Shown here one piece after another: positions 34,093 to 44,681 of a DNA stretch of 64,000 nt. Position numbers and translations under genes: made by a program. The stretch comes from Corynespora cassiicola (taxonomy: Eukaryota; Ascomycota; Dothideomycetes; Pleosporales; Corynesporascaceae), in NCBI GenBank assembly GCA_022059125.1, contig JAEUWY010000006.1:124001-188000 (forward strand), read 5' to 3'. Each line of letters opens with the position of its first letter. Within the stretch, counting starts at the first letter, position 1. Below the pieces are notes generated by a model. The model ran no database searches. It saw only the letters and a program-made list of their open reading frames with translations, and had not been told where the DNA came from.

Positions 34093-34800
34093 ATGGCTCA
34101 GACCGGTAATGAATTAGGATCGGTCGTACCAGACGAACCAGCGACTCCACCATCCTACGACATCAAGCTCAACGGGAGATATGTGACCTTGGTCCCCATC
34201 GATTCCAATCATGCCGAGGACCTTTACAAACTAGTGGGAGGGCCGGACAAGGCTTCGCTGTTTGACTACCTATTTGATGAACCGCCAGAGTCAATGGATT
34301 CATTTCGCAGTACCCTATCCCAAAAAGCCGCGACTACGAATCCGTGGTCGTATACAATCTTGCTCAACTCGACCACGGGAGAGAAGCCCAAGGCGGTCGG
34401 AATGGCATCACTTATGCGAATGGACCTTCCGAACCGCGTCATCGAGGTTGGCAGCATCCTCTTCTCTCCGGCACTGCAGCGCACGCCCGCGGCTACCGAG
34501 GCCATGTACCTGCTGGCGGGTTATGTATTCGAGACGCTCAAGTTCAGGCGCTACGAATGGAAATGCAACAGTCTCAATGGGCCGTCGCGGAGAGCTGCTA
34601 CACGGTTGGGATTCGTGTATGAGGGTACATTCAGACAACACATGATTGCCCGAGGCCGCAATCGTGATACGAGCTGGTACGCCATGTTGGACGGGGAGTG
34701 GCCGGATGTCAAAAGGGCAATGGAGCGTTGGCTATCTGAGGAGAATTTCGATGAGCAGGGGAAGCAGAGGCGACGGCTAGAAGAATTGAGGACTGTGTAG
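34093..34800 (+). CDS. GNAT-family N-acetyltransferase (RimJ/RimL type)
   Basis: A single exon of 235 residues from ATG 34093. It transfers acetyl from acetyl-CoA to an amine; the acceptor is unknown. The order of elements fits the acetyltransferase-3 subfamily: NGRYVTLVPIDSNHAEDLYK at the start, then PKAVGMASLMRMD and NRVIEVGSILFSPALQRTPA for the central beta strands. The acetyl-CoA region is RYEWKCNSLNGPSRRAATRL followed by GFVYEGTFRQH, a conserved GF-x-YEG motif. A highly charged helix ends the protein. The upstream in-frame ATGs (from 33760) are rejected because the N-terminal extension would be low-quality sequence and the domain starts only ~35 residues after the chosen Met. Confidence 0.87.
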   Translation: MAQTGNELGSVVPDEPATPPSYDIKLNGRYVTLVPIDSNHAEDLYKLVGGPDKASLFDYLFDEPPESMDSFRSTLSQKAATTNPWSYTILLNSTTGEKPKAVGMASLMRMDLPNRVIEVGSILFSPALQRTPAATEAMYLLAGYVFETLKFRRYEWKCNSLNGPSRRAATRLGFVYEGTFRQHMIARGRNRDTSWYAMLDGEWPDVKRAMERWLSEENFDEQGKQRRRLEELRTV

Positions 34801-35040
34801 TATCCAAAATATACTGTTGACGGTCACGTACCCAGGCGATGATGGTGAGAGGCGCTCCGCGATGCTCCGATGTCGGGCCGAAATAAATCCGACCCGTGAC
34901 TCTCGACATGGTGCAATGGAAAAAAAGCAAGGCGGGCCATTCGTTCACCTTCGCATGATGCCCTGATGTTCCTGGCCCGGTCCCGCCTGTGTGGTAGGCG
35001 TCCTCTTTCCATCCCCCGCTCGTACCACAGCGCCTTCGTC

Positions 35041-36712
35041 ATGGAGAAACGGGACTATGGGGTATGTTGGAGCCCGGATGAATACCCATTGCATCATGTC
35101 TGATTCCCGACTGTAGGCGGCCGTCGCGGCACTCAACACGCTGCAATCCAACTTCTCCATCGTCGACGCGATTCGCAAATCCGGCAAGGGCATGAACAAG
35201 CAGGCCATTCCTGAGATGATAGAGTGGTGCCGTAGAATTGGATATGAGGTGTGCCGCCCGCGTCGCCCGCGCCGCCCGCACCGCCTGCGCGCTTGGCCAG
35301 CAGCTAATGGTGCGCGATAGCCGTCCGAATTCGCGCCTTTGAATGCCATCCACATTGCGGGGACCAAGGGAAAGGGCTCTACCAGCGCCTTCATCGCATC
35401 TATCTTGGCCCAGTACATACCTGCGTCTCGCAAGCCGTCCAAGATTGGGCTCTACACCTCCCCCCACCTTCGGTTTGTCCGCGAGCGCATACAGATCAAC
35501 AACGAACCCATGTCTGAAGAGATGTTTGCAAAATACTTTTATGAAGTTTGGGACCGTTTGGAGGCGGCAGCGAAGGCTTCGGGAGATTCGGCCGACGCGC
35601 CAACCAAGCCGGTGTACTTTAGATACCTCACTTTGATGGCACTGCACGCGTACCTGAAAGAGGGCGTCGATTCAGCTGTCATCGAATGCGGTATCGGCGG
35701 CGAGTATGACAGTACCAACATCTTGACCAAACCCACAGTCACCGCCGTTACCAGCCTGGGGATTGATCACACAGCTATGCTCGGTTCAACCCTGCCGGAG
35801 ATTGCCTGGCACAAAGCTGGCGTGTTCAAGCCCGGAGCGATCGCCTTTTCGGCCCCGCAAAAAGAGGAGGCGATAACAGTGCTGAGGGAGCGGGCGGCGG
35901 AGAGGGGAACCACTCTGCATGTCGTGGATGTGCACCCCGCCCTCGAGAATAACGAGATCAAGCTTGGCCTGTCTGCCGCGTTCCAAAAGATTAATGCGTC
36001 AGTGGCCATTGCGGTCGCAGCCGCACACCTTCGTGCCCTAGGACATTCATCAATTCCTGATCCCACGTCACCGCATATTGCCTTGCCCGCCGAGTTTGTG
36101 CGAGGATTAGAGCAGGTCCGTCTCTCCGGACGCTGCGAAGTCAGGAGAGAGGAAAACCTGGCCTGGCATATCGATGGTGGACATACGCTCGAGAGCATCG
36201 AGGTCACCGGCCGTTGGTTTGCAGAGCAGATTGTTTCTGCGTCTGCTTCTGCTTCTGCTTCATCAGCACAGGCTGCGCCGCGTGTACTAATCTTCAACCA
36301 GCAGACGCGAGACGCAAATGCCCTAGCAAAGGCCCTATATGTTGCCTTGCAGGCTGGGATCACTTCAGGCGCCACATCTCCCTTCTCTCATGTCATCTTC
36401 ACCACCAACCAGACCTTTAGCGAAGGGTACAAGCCCGATCTCGTGTCCATCAACACTAATCAACAGGATGTAGATGCCTTGGCTGTTCAAAAGGCACTCG
36501 CTCAAACCTGGAGTGAGGTTGATCCATCAGCAGCTGTCAGCGTAGTCAAGACCATTGAGGAGGCCATTGGTTCTGCTAGGACGGTGGCGAAGGAGTGGGC
36601 TCAGAAGTCTGGCGAGAATCAAAAGCAAGAAGTCATGGCGCTTGTAACAGGCAGTCTGCACTTGGTCGGTGGTGCAATTGAGGTCTTGGAGACGGAAAAG
36701 TCGACTGCTTGA
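35041..36712 (+). CDS. met7: Folylpolyglutamate synthase
   Basis: The model is join(35041..35061, 35117..35248, 35321..36712), 514 residues. It adds glutamates to folates so they are retained and used in one-carbon metabolism, methionine and nucleotide synthesis. The N-terminus MEKRDYG|AAVAALNTLQ is typical. The ATP-binding P-loop is HIAGTKGKGSTSAF at the start of exon 3. It is followed by the folate-binding region (IGLYTSPHL), the ECGIGGEYDSTNI motif and GIDHTAMLGSTLPEIAWHKA, which carries metal and substrate contacts. A short Ala/Ser repeat (36238-36270) is inserted after the ligase domain junction and looks like a recent trinucleotide expansion. The C-terminal domain ends VTGSLHLVGGAIEVL, which is conserved. 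The first exon is only seven codons. Confidence 0.95.
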
Positions 36713-37367
36713 GGTTGTGATACCCAGTTAGCGCTTCAACATGCGCGCATAGAATGTAAATGAAACCATCGAAATCTCTTTTGCACAATTCCCGGTTTTC
36801 TTCATCACGAACTACCTGCAACTAGGCAACGAGATTGATCCAGACCTCCTTGAGCAGCATGGGGATGAGGTCATTGCCATTTTAGGATTAGCGTTCAGCT
36901 CGGCCTTCGGCCTCCACCACCCCGCGAAGCTGTCGGTATCAACCTTCAATTCTTCCAACTCAGGACGTCCATACATCTTACAATCCAGAAGGCTGGAGGT
37001 GATCAATGTAAGTGTGAGATATGATCGGCATACAGCAGACCTTTCTTCTTCCGTGTGGAGACTTCGAATGTCGGCCCACGTGTCCACTCGGAGGTCTGGA
37101 TGCTTCGTCCAAATGGAAGATTTCAACACCGCACAAGATATCTAGCTATTTGGAGGCAATCGTATTAGTACGTTCTTGGCTAATGTTTGACAACTGCACT
37201 AGATACGCCATTCCGTCTAATCGGTCGTCCTGAGCGGGATTGCGCACATTGAGCAAGTTCATTACTCATTCCGTCACAGCCGCAGGAGAGCACCTTGTTG
37301 GCTTCAGCCTCTGACAAATCTACCATTGAGGGGTTACTGAGGGGCAGCTTATCGACTGGGTATCAAG
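36713..37367. other. Intergenic region with a possible small minus-strand gene
   Basis: On the minus strand an ATG at 37326 opens a short frame (MVDLSEAEANKVLSCGCDGM). A later frame at about 37140-36970 reads LDILCGVEIFHLDEASRPPS and is preceded by an ACTAAT branch and an AATAG acceptor. Together they could be exons of a small gene divergent from the SOD gene, or its remnant. No family is recognised and the joins are not secure. Confidence 0.25.
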
Positions 37368-38225
37368 ATGAGGGGCAGCTCAGGTTTCCGTCTCGCGGTT
37401 TTCTCTTTTCTCTCCATCTCCGGCGTCCTCGCATCAGAACAACAGCCGTTTGAATTCGAAGCCATGTCCGCCCCTCATTATACGCTCCCCCCTCTTCCAT
37501 ACGCCTACGATGTGAGTGTGCTCCCTTCTAGCTCTACAGGTTGCAGAATTGACCTGCCTCCAGGCGTTGGAGCCCCACATTTCGGCCCAAATCATGGAGC
37601 TGCACCATAGCAAGCACCACCAGACATACATCACAAACCTCAATGCGGCCCTAAAGACTCAGGCCGAAGCTGTGCACACCTCGGACATCACCACCCAGGT
37701 GTCCCTCCAGCAGGGCATCAAGTTCAACGCCGGCGGACATATTAACCACTCCCTCTTCTGGCAGAACCTTGCGCCCGCCAGCTCGCCCGAAGCCAAATCT
37801 TCCGCTGCACCAGAGCTCGTGAAGCAGATCAAGGCAACGTGGGGCGACGAAGAAAAGTTCCGCGAGGCTTTCAAGGCGACCCTGCTGGGAATTCAGGGCA
37901 GTGGTTGGGGCTGGCTGATCAAGGTCGAGACGGGCAAGGAGCAGCGCCTCGCAATAGTCACGACCAAGGACCAAGATCCCGTCGTTGGAAAGGGCGAGGT
38001 GCCAATCTTTGGCGTGGATATGTGGGAGCACGCATACTACCTGCAGGTAAGTCTTTGGATGCAACATGAATGCGAGTGTAATACTAACATATCTTTACAA
38101 AGTATCTGAACGGAAAGGCCGCCTATGTCGAGAATATCTGGAATGTCATCAACTGGAAGACTGCCGAAGAGCGATATCTTGGTTCTCGGGCCGACGCATT
38201 CAAAGTCCTCAAGGCCTCTATTTAG
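37368..38225 (+). CDS. Manganese superoxide dismutase with signal-peptide-like N-terminus
   Basis: The model is join(37368..37511, 37564..38046, 38103..38225), 249 residues. It converts superoxide to peroxide and oxygen. Metal ligands are intact: His in IMELHHSKHHQTY, His in GGHINHSLFW, and Asp/His in VDMWEHAYYLQY. The GIQGSGWGWL segment has the Gln typical of Mn rather than Fe enzymes. The unusual part is the first 32 residues: MRGSSGFRLAVFSFLSISGV followed by LASEQQ reads as a secretory signal, not an Arg-rich mitochondrial presequence. A second in-frame ATG at 37464 would give a 217-residue cytosolic form starting MSAPHYTLPPLPY, just before the conserved domain. Both starts lie in exon 1, so dual targeting by alternative initiation is possible. 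Confidence 0.93.
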
Positions 38226-38572
38226 TCTTGTAGAATTTGGCTGGACCCGCACGTCAAAATGGAAATAGAGCGTCCCCCGCATTCAAAAATACGAGCTGAA
38301 AGTCTGTGGTGCCTCATGGCGGGAGTACCCTGGTGTCTCAAATGACTTGTCTTGGCAGCCGATCAGCCACTGGGGTACTCTGCTCAAATATGCTCAAACC
38401 ACTCTTAACCGCTCAGACGGTCAATGAGCGACCTGTTTCAGACTTGCTACTCAAATACCATACCCTCCGACTCATTCCAAGCCATAAACTGCCCTTTTGA
38501 ACAACCTTGCCCTCCAAGCCGTCGTTCATTCACCTTCACCACCTCTTCACTCTCCAAGATTACATAGCAAAA
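38226..38572. other. Intergenic region, nothing recognised
   Basis: This short gap carries the SOD 3' flank and the leader of the next gene, with no coding signal. Confidence 0.55.
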
Positions 38573-39148
38573 ATGTGCTGCTTCTCCACACGCGTCAGCC
38601 AAGGTGGCTCCATCGCCGTCCTACGCTCCACCCTCCCCGCAGACGCCAACGCGGAGACGAGCCCCGAGATGCGCGTCCTGTTCCAAAACGACATATCCTG
38701 CTCGCATCCTCCGGGGACGCAGATCGAGTTCCAAGGCTGGCAGCCTCCAGTCGGGGATGCGGGTCGGTATTGGGTCGTGATACAGTACGTTTCCTACCCA
38801 TTTTTTTCTTTCTTTTTGCTTTTCATGCTGCTGCTGCTGCTGCTGCTGCTGCTGTGGCGGCCACTTTATTCTCTTCCTGGATGAGACTTGTTTGGAGGGA
38901 GCTAACATGTCCCCAGCCGCAACGGCGATCTCAGCGCTCCGGTACCCACAGCACCAATGGCGTCGCTACTTTCCAACTCGCTCTTCGCTTTTTCGTTTGA
39001 CAATGCGCCTGATGCTGCGATGCAGCTTCCGCAGAGGTTGAATCTGGGCGTCGGCGATGAGGGGATTATTGGGAGGAGGGTGTCGTTGATGACGGCGGCG
39101 TCAGGCGGGCCGATGACGGTTGCCGAGGGAATTGCGGGATGGAATTGA
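38573..39148 (+). CDS. Small hypothetical protein, two exons
   Basis: The model is join(38573..38784, 38917..39148), 147 residues. The start is the ATG in a good context (AAAATG) giving MCCFSTRVSQGGSIAVLRST. Exon 1 ends in phase 2 with donor GTACGT, and exon 2 begins after CCCCAG, preceded by a GCTAAC branch. The joined segment reads RYWVVIQHRNGDLSAPVPTAP. No signal peptide, membrane helix or known motif is visible. The protein is slightly hydrophobic with mixed beta-like sequence and could be a single small domain. I do not recognise it. The 132-nt intron is longer than others here because of a CTG repeat. Confidence 0.68.
38828..38854 (+). repeat. (CTG)9 microsatellite inside an intron
   Basis: Nine perfect CTG units lie in the intron of the small hypothetical gene, between a T-rich stretch and the branch site at 38901-38906. 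Length changes would alter intron size, not protein sequence. Confidence 0.95.
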
Positions 39149-40188
39149 GCGGAGTGTGTCTGACATTTTTCTTGCGTGGGGTTTTTTTCCAGGTTTCGGC
39201 GTTTCTTCAGGGTGTTGGTCATTTGGTTGGCATTGCGAGTGGATTTCCAGGTGTTTGGGCGGGTTGTTGAGACGGGCTATAGGCAAGGTTTGAGCATTTG
39301 CATTTAGCGATTTTTCCTGTCTCCTCTAGAGATGTTGGACTGTTAGTGTATATCTTGAAAATGGATTGTTCTTTCGAGCAGCAAGCCTTGTCAAGCATCT
39401 GCCATACATACCGTAGTCCAGACTCCTGGGCACGACTAGTCTCCCCGTATGGATCAAGCCTAGCGCCCATCATCCCGTCTTCACAGCCCCTCTCTGGCAA
39501 CCAGCATGCTCAACATCGTGGTCCTCTCCTGGCCCAAATGTCTAGGTGCTTGGTGCTTTGTCGGCTCAAATATAGCGTGATCGTATAGCAGCCACCCAGT
39601 GATCTGCCGGCTTCACAATCAACTTACCCGATTAAAAAAAAAAAAAGATTGCCTGGCAGCAGTCCTCCACGCCGGAAGAGGACTGTACATTTACACATCA
39701 AATCCCGCCCGTATCCCTCATCCATACCCCACGCTCGCAGTTCCCCCCAACCCAAACCATCGGGTGCGCTGGCAACATTCCCGAACCCCAGCCTCGTGCG
39801 TGGGGCGGCGGGGGAAAAAAAAAAAGGGCTTGACCCCGGCGCATTCCCCAACGTCATCGGAGGATTGGGCGATAACGATATCGTCGAGCGACAAAGACGG
39901 GCTGCTACGTCCATTTCCGCACCGGCGCGCACTTACCTTCCAGATGCGTCGTTCGGGCCAGGCGGAGGGTTACCAAGTTCGATGGCGGGGGGTGGTTTTG
40001 ATAGCGGGAATGGGGGAGGGGGGGGGCGTGGATTGGCCTTGTTGGAAGGGCCGACGGCGTCATTGGGCGGAGATGAGCGGCCTGTGTGAATGTGCGATTG
40101 TGCGGTTGCCCTGGGGTATAAAGGCCGGTCGTGGTGCGTGGTATGTGCCGTAATCGTCTTGTACTGATATCGTGACTTGGGCGAGAGG
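39149..40188. other. Intergenic region with homopolymer runs
   Basis: It has a long A run near 39636-39648 and another near 39815-39825 and no supported gene. Frames at 39599-40153 and 39933-40448 are Pro/Arg/Gly-rich and overlap on opposite strands. Confidence 0.5.
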
Positions 40189-41513
40189 ATGAAGCGTTTT
40201 GGTTTTGCTGCGGCTGTTGCGTCGTCGCTCGTTGCGAGCATCGATGCTGGTGCTTTGTTTCCGAGGCAGAACGCGACGACGGCCAGTGAACGGCTAGGGC
40301 TGCAGTGGTTAGGCGGTAATGGTAGTCTTCCCAAAGTTTTGTGAGTACAATTGATGTGTCTTTGGGTTGTTTTTTTTTTTTCCAAGGGGACTCGACTCAT
40401 TGACGCCAGGGTTCTCTTCACCGGCGGTACCATTGCCGGCGGGTCCATTTACGGCGCATTGGATGATACGCAATATGGCCAGCTCAGCATCACCGGCGAG
40501 CAGATCATTGCAAGAAACCAATATCTTCTCAACCATACGCAACTCGCAGTATCGAACTGGACCACGAGAGGTGATGGATCGACCGGAACCAACGATGCGC
40601 TAGTGATGAACATGACGAGGTTTGTCCACGACGCTCTATGTTCAGTGGATAGCGACATCGACGGCGCCATCTATACGCACGGCACCAATTCTTTGGAGGA
40701 GACTGCATTTCTGCTAGATTTGCTCGTCAATTGCGGAAAACCCATTGTAGGCGTCGGTGCCATGCGGCCATGGACACACCTGTCGTTCGATGGCGATGCG
40801 AATTTCTTCCAAGGTGCCATGCTCGCTGCGAGCCCTGAAGCAAGGAATCGCGGGGTGATGGTCGCATTCAACAACCGTATTATCCCGGGTTATTGGGTCA
40901 CTAAGCTGCATTCAACGAATCCAGATGCCTTTGGGCCAACGGCACTGGGAGACCTGGGCATTTTTACCAATAGCTTGCCCGTATTCTTTAATACGTGGGT
41001 TGCTTCTCCCATTGTAAACCGGCTTGCTGACATGTTTCTAGTCCATCACAGCCCATTGCCAAACATGAGTTTGACCTTGGTGTAGTGTCATCGCATGAAT
41101 CGTTCCCAGCCCTGCCAAAAGTCGACATTCTGTATGCGGCTCGCGAATTCGACGGAAGGCTTGCTCTCAACGCCCAAGCCAACGGAGCCAAGGGAGTTGT
41201 CATCGCGGGAACAGGCAACGGCGGCGTTCCATCTGGCAATGATGAACTAACAGAAGCCCTCGATAAAGGCCTTCAGATTGTCGTCGGCACCAGAAGTCCC
41301 TTCGGTCCAAGCAGCCCTTCTGAAACGCCAACATATGCCAAGGCTGGTTTCCTGCACGTTATCCAAGCCAGAATCCAGCTCCAGTTGGCAATCGCAAGCG
41401 GTTTCAGCATGAATGATACAATCCGGCTGTTTGAAGGAGATTTCCGCATTGCCATCGATCAGGTTTGGAATGGGGAAGGTACGGCAATTAGCCAAAGGAA
41501 TGTAAACTTGTAG
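40189..41513 (+). CDS. Secreted type II L-asparaginase
   Basis: The model is join(40189..40340, 40410..40994, 41042..41513), 402 residues. It hydrolyses asparagine to aspartate and ammonia outside the cell. The N-terminus MKRFGFAAAVASSLVASIDA is a signal peptide. The first catalytic Thr motif is FTGGTIAGGSIYGA, made in frame only after removal of intron 1 (69 nt, with a T12 run). The second is YTHGTNSLEETAFLL, and the substrate-site Lys/Asp region is near GAMRPWTHLSFDGDANF. The C-terminal domain includes VIAGTGNGGVP and VGTRSPFG. Several N-glycosylation sites (NHT, NWT, NMT) fit secretion. Asparaginase and peptide uptake genes both serve nitrogen use, but they lie 37 kb apart, so no linkage is claimed. 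Confidence 0.94.
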
Positions 41514-42516
41514 AAGCTGTCGAAAGGTAATGTCTTTTTTCCTTCAATCATGTCCATGCATCCACGTGTACCATAATTGTGCGTACATATAATAGAAGAA
41601 GCGTGTGATCATGATCGAAGCGGTAGCTCTGAAGGATTTGTTCGCGATGCTACTTTCTGTTGAGGCCGACTTAGTAGAACAGCAGTTAACGTAGAACCGT
41701 TGTTGGATGTGATAGATACTTTGTGAGTGCCGAGGGTGACCCGGATTAGCCGAGATCCTCCCTACAGCGTGTTGCGTTACTGTGTGCGAGTTCCTGCGCT
41801 TTTAGCTCTCCGGGCATTATTCAAGGTTAGCCCTTGTGTGTTTATATGCGAGTTTTGGGCCCCAGTCCGCATATGATTTCGCTGATTCAATTTGAACAGA
41901 TACTGTGTCAGTTCTGAAGGTTTGAGACTGTAAAATACCATCAAGAGCTGTGAAGGTAATCTCGAGGGCGGGAAAATCGTGCACCGCGGATTATGACGTA
42001 TCAACCCCATAGTAGCTTATGATACCAACATAGCATTAAATGATAGTGCTCAACAATCTGCTTTCCATTATCCTGTCCTGGGTTGTATTTTGGCATGTAT
42101 CAAAGCCTAAAGGAAAAGTCGATCATGGACTACTCAGGAAGGAACTGACAGAAAGCGGAGTTCATGGATGTGGACACTTTTCTCAAAATAAGATCTAATT
42201 GAAATTAATCATACTTGAGAGATTCTTCACGGTGTTTGTCGTCGAAATTGGTTGAGAGCCTACTGAATCAAAGTACCATGGTATGGGACCTCAACAGCGA
42301 AAACTGAGGGCCATAGTGTCAAAAAGACCTAGATAATTTCAAACACAGCCTTGCATAAAGTTCAAATATTTTGGTTTGCAAAAACTATGACTTTTACACG
42401 CGGTACAAGACAGAACGGAAGATAGTAGAGGAAACTTGCGCAAGTTCAACAGCTCCGGTAGTGCACCATCACTGTGGCATAAAGTCACATACTTCTTCCG
42501 TTTCCTCTTTCTCCCC
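41514..42516. other. AT-rich intergenic region
   Basis: No coding frame with protein-like sequence was found. The F-box frame stays open upstream to 42436 without an ATG. Confidence 0.5.
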
Positions 42517-43587
42517 ATGCTTCTCCCAATAATGAACAAAAAACGCCTTTCAAAAAACTCCAAGCCTTCATCATTGATGAGGGACCCGGGGAAAGCCTCC
42601 GGATTGAGCAAATGTCTAAAACGGATATGCTATATTTCACCCTCGACCCGCAAGCGGGCTGAGACGAGCGCCGCAAAAGAACAATTTTTCGCCAACATTA
42701 CCAGCTCAACCCTCTGCAAGTTACCAGTCGAGCTGATTCTGATGATTGGCAACTTTGCGACCGACGCGGACCTACTGAGTCTGTCAGTGTCTTGTCGCCT
42801 CTTCCGCAGCATCCTCGCCATCGAATCCGAAAAACGGCCACCTCTCCCCGCCACCGAGCGCAAGGAATTCCACAAAAAACTCAACAAAGACCTCTTCTCC
42901 GCAATGGCCCGCGTGGAGAGCTCTAGTCGTGCCGCGAAGCCGGGAAAACTGCTTTGCTCCTTTTGCCTCGTGAAACATCCAAAGCGGATGTTTGGAAAGG
43001 ACGCAGCCTTGGAATCCCCCTTTACGCGCGCCTGCCGAGCATCTACAGCGCTACTTCCCGTCTGCGAACATGGCAGTCTTACCTTTGCCGAGATTCGGGA
43101 CCTTTTGTCGAAGTCGGAAGACAAAACCTGTGTGCGGTTATGCAACCACGGAAGCCATTGCCCCGCTCACATGACAGTTTCCACCACTCCGATTTCCATG
43201 TCAGAGATATTCAAGATGGGGGAACAGGATTTTACCTGGGTAGTTCACTCCTATTCAAAGCCGTTGAACGAGGCAGGCCGCTCGTACTTTTTTTGGAATG
43301 AAGCAATGGCCATGATCGTGCGGCTAAACTTTTGGATTTGTCCGCACGTCAGATCAACCAGCTCTAGTTTTTTCAAGTTGATTAGGAAAAAATTAAATAA
43401 AAGAGGGATACATATGAGCCTACTGCTCTTTGAAGGTGAGAGGCTACATCTCGGGAACTGTAAAAAATGCCACACTCATATGTGGCTCACGAGAACGCAC
43501 GGGCTATACGGATTCTGTACATCGCGTAGGTTAGGGCAACTCTCGAGTCCACTTGATAAGCGATGGCTAGCTCAACTTGTTTTCTAG
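42517..43587 (+). CDS. F-box protein
   Basis: A single exon of 356 residues from ATG 42517 (a second in-frame Met lies five codons later). The F-box is near residues 65-105: ITSSTLCKLPVELILMIGNF, followed by DLLSLSVSCRLFRSIL, the usual contact surface for Skp1 in SCF ubiquitin ligases. The rest of the protein has a cysteine/histidine pattern (LLCSFCLVKHP, then VCEHG, CNHGSHCP, CKKCHTHMW), typical of a fungal F-box group in which these residues may bind zinc. No leucine-rich repeat, WD or Kelch domain follows. The target protein cannot be predicted. The tail ends with basic and aromatic residues. Confidence 0.82.
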   Translation: MLLPIMNKKRLSKNSKPSSLMRDPGKASGLSKCLKRICYISPSTRKRAETSAAKEQFFANITSSTLCKLPVELILMIGNFATDADLLSLSVSCRLFRSILAIESEKRPPLPATERKEFHKKLNKDLFSAMARVESSSRAAKPGKLLCSFCLVKHPKRMFGKDAALESPFTRACRASTALLPVCEHGSLTFAEIRDLLSKSEDKTCVRLCNHGSHCPAHMTVSTTPISMSEIFKMGEQDFTWVVHSYSKPLNEAGRSYFFWNEAMAMIVRLNFWICPHVRSTSSSFFKLIRKKLNKRGIHMSLLLFEGERLHLGNCKKCHTHMWLTRTHGLYGFCTSRRLGQLSSPLDKRWLAQLVF

Positions 43588-44681
43588 AACAAGGTTGCTT
43601 TGGGATAGAATCGAATTAAACCAGGGGATACACCAAGAGGAGCATCACAGTACTACTATACACTAGCATTGCCAAAAGTAATTGTCTCCACCAAGCCAGA
43701 ACCCGAGGCTAGGTGATCCTTGTCTTTCCCACAAAAGAAAACAAAAGTGCTTGGTTCTGGACCGGGCCACTGGTTCCCGTCTTTCTTTCTTTCTTTTTTT
43801 ACTGGGCTTCGCTAAGCTGCGATTTAAAACACTCAGCACCAGCATTTCAACAGCCCATTCGTTCCTTCTCCGCAGAAATCAGACATCTAATTCATTTTTT
43901 CCCTTCTGCCTACACCTTTCGCGAAACCAGCAAGCACTTGGTTATAGGCGACTCTGACCTTATCGCGGCGAGTGGTCTTGCTTCGCTTCCAATGCGTTCA
44001 AGTCGCTTGGACAAATAAAGGTAACGTCGCCCTATCTTCTGCAGAAAACGTCGGCTGCTCCATGATATATCTCTTACGATCTAGGTGAAAAGACTCAGGA
44101 CAGTTGCCATAAGCCATACCCACCAAAGAGACCAAAGAAAAAACAAACTTCAAGAACAATATCTGTGAGCACCCACAAAGCAGCGCGAAAAAAAAAAGGC
44201 TCTTGACACAATGAGAATTATATTGGCTAGTTAGACAAGATCCCATCCAAGGCGCGGCATCAGTTCAACAGGAAGAAACATCTTCTCTCCCATATCCAAG
44301 GCCATGTCATCACCTTCTCCCCCGCAAACCATCGATCTGAACCCAAACAAGGCTAGCTCTGGCTCTCCACCGTCTATTCGACGTTTCCAACCATGCGCCA
44401 TGTGCTTACCCAAAAAGGACAATTCGCCAAGCTCAGCTGAGGTGTGGATATCGTGCTCGCTTCGTGCAAAGACTCGGATGGTGCAATAATACAAAGGGAA
44501 AAAGGAAAAAAAAAGATTCGGCCAAAAGAAGAGAGAGGATGACGGTGAGAAAAGAAACTTGATGTGGCCAGCTCGGGGCCGTTGCAAGCATCAAGGCCGT
44601 GATCGTCGCGTTCAGTCAGTCCGTCAACGTGCCATGGGTCATGATTCATTTCGGCTCAACAGATTTCGGGCCGCTGCACGC
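43588..44681. other. Convergent intergenic region
   Basis: It lies between the F-box gene and the 3' end of the NTF2-like gene. It is AT-rich with several A and T runs. Frames of up to 118 codons show no protein features. Confidence 0.5.
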
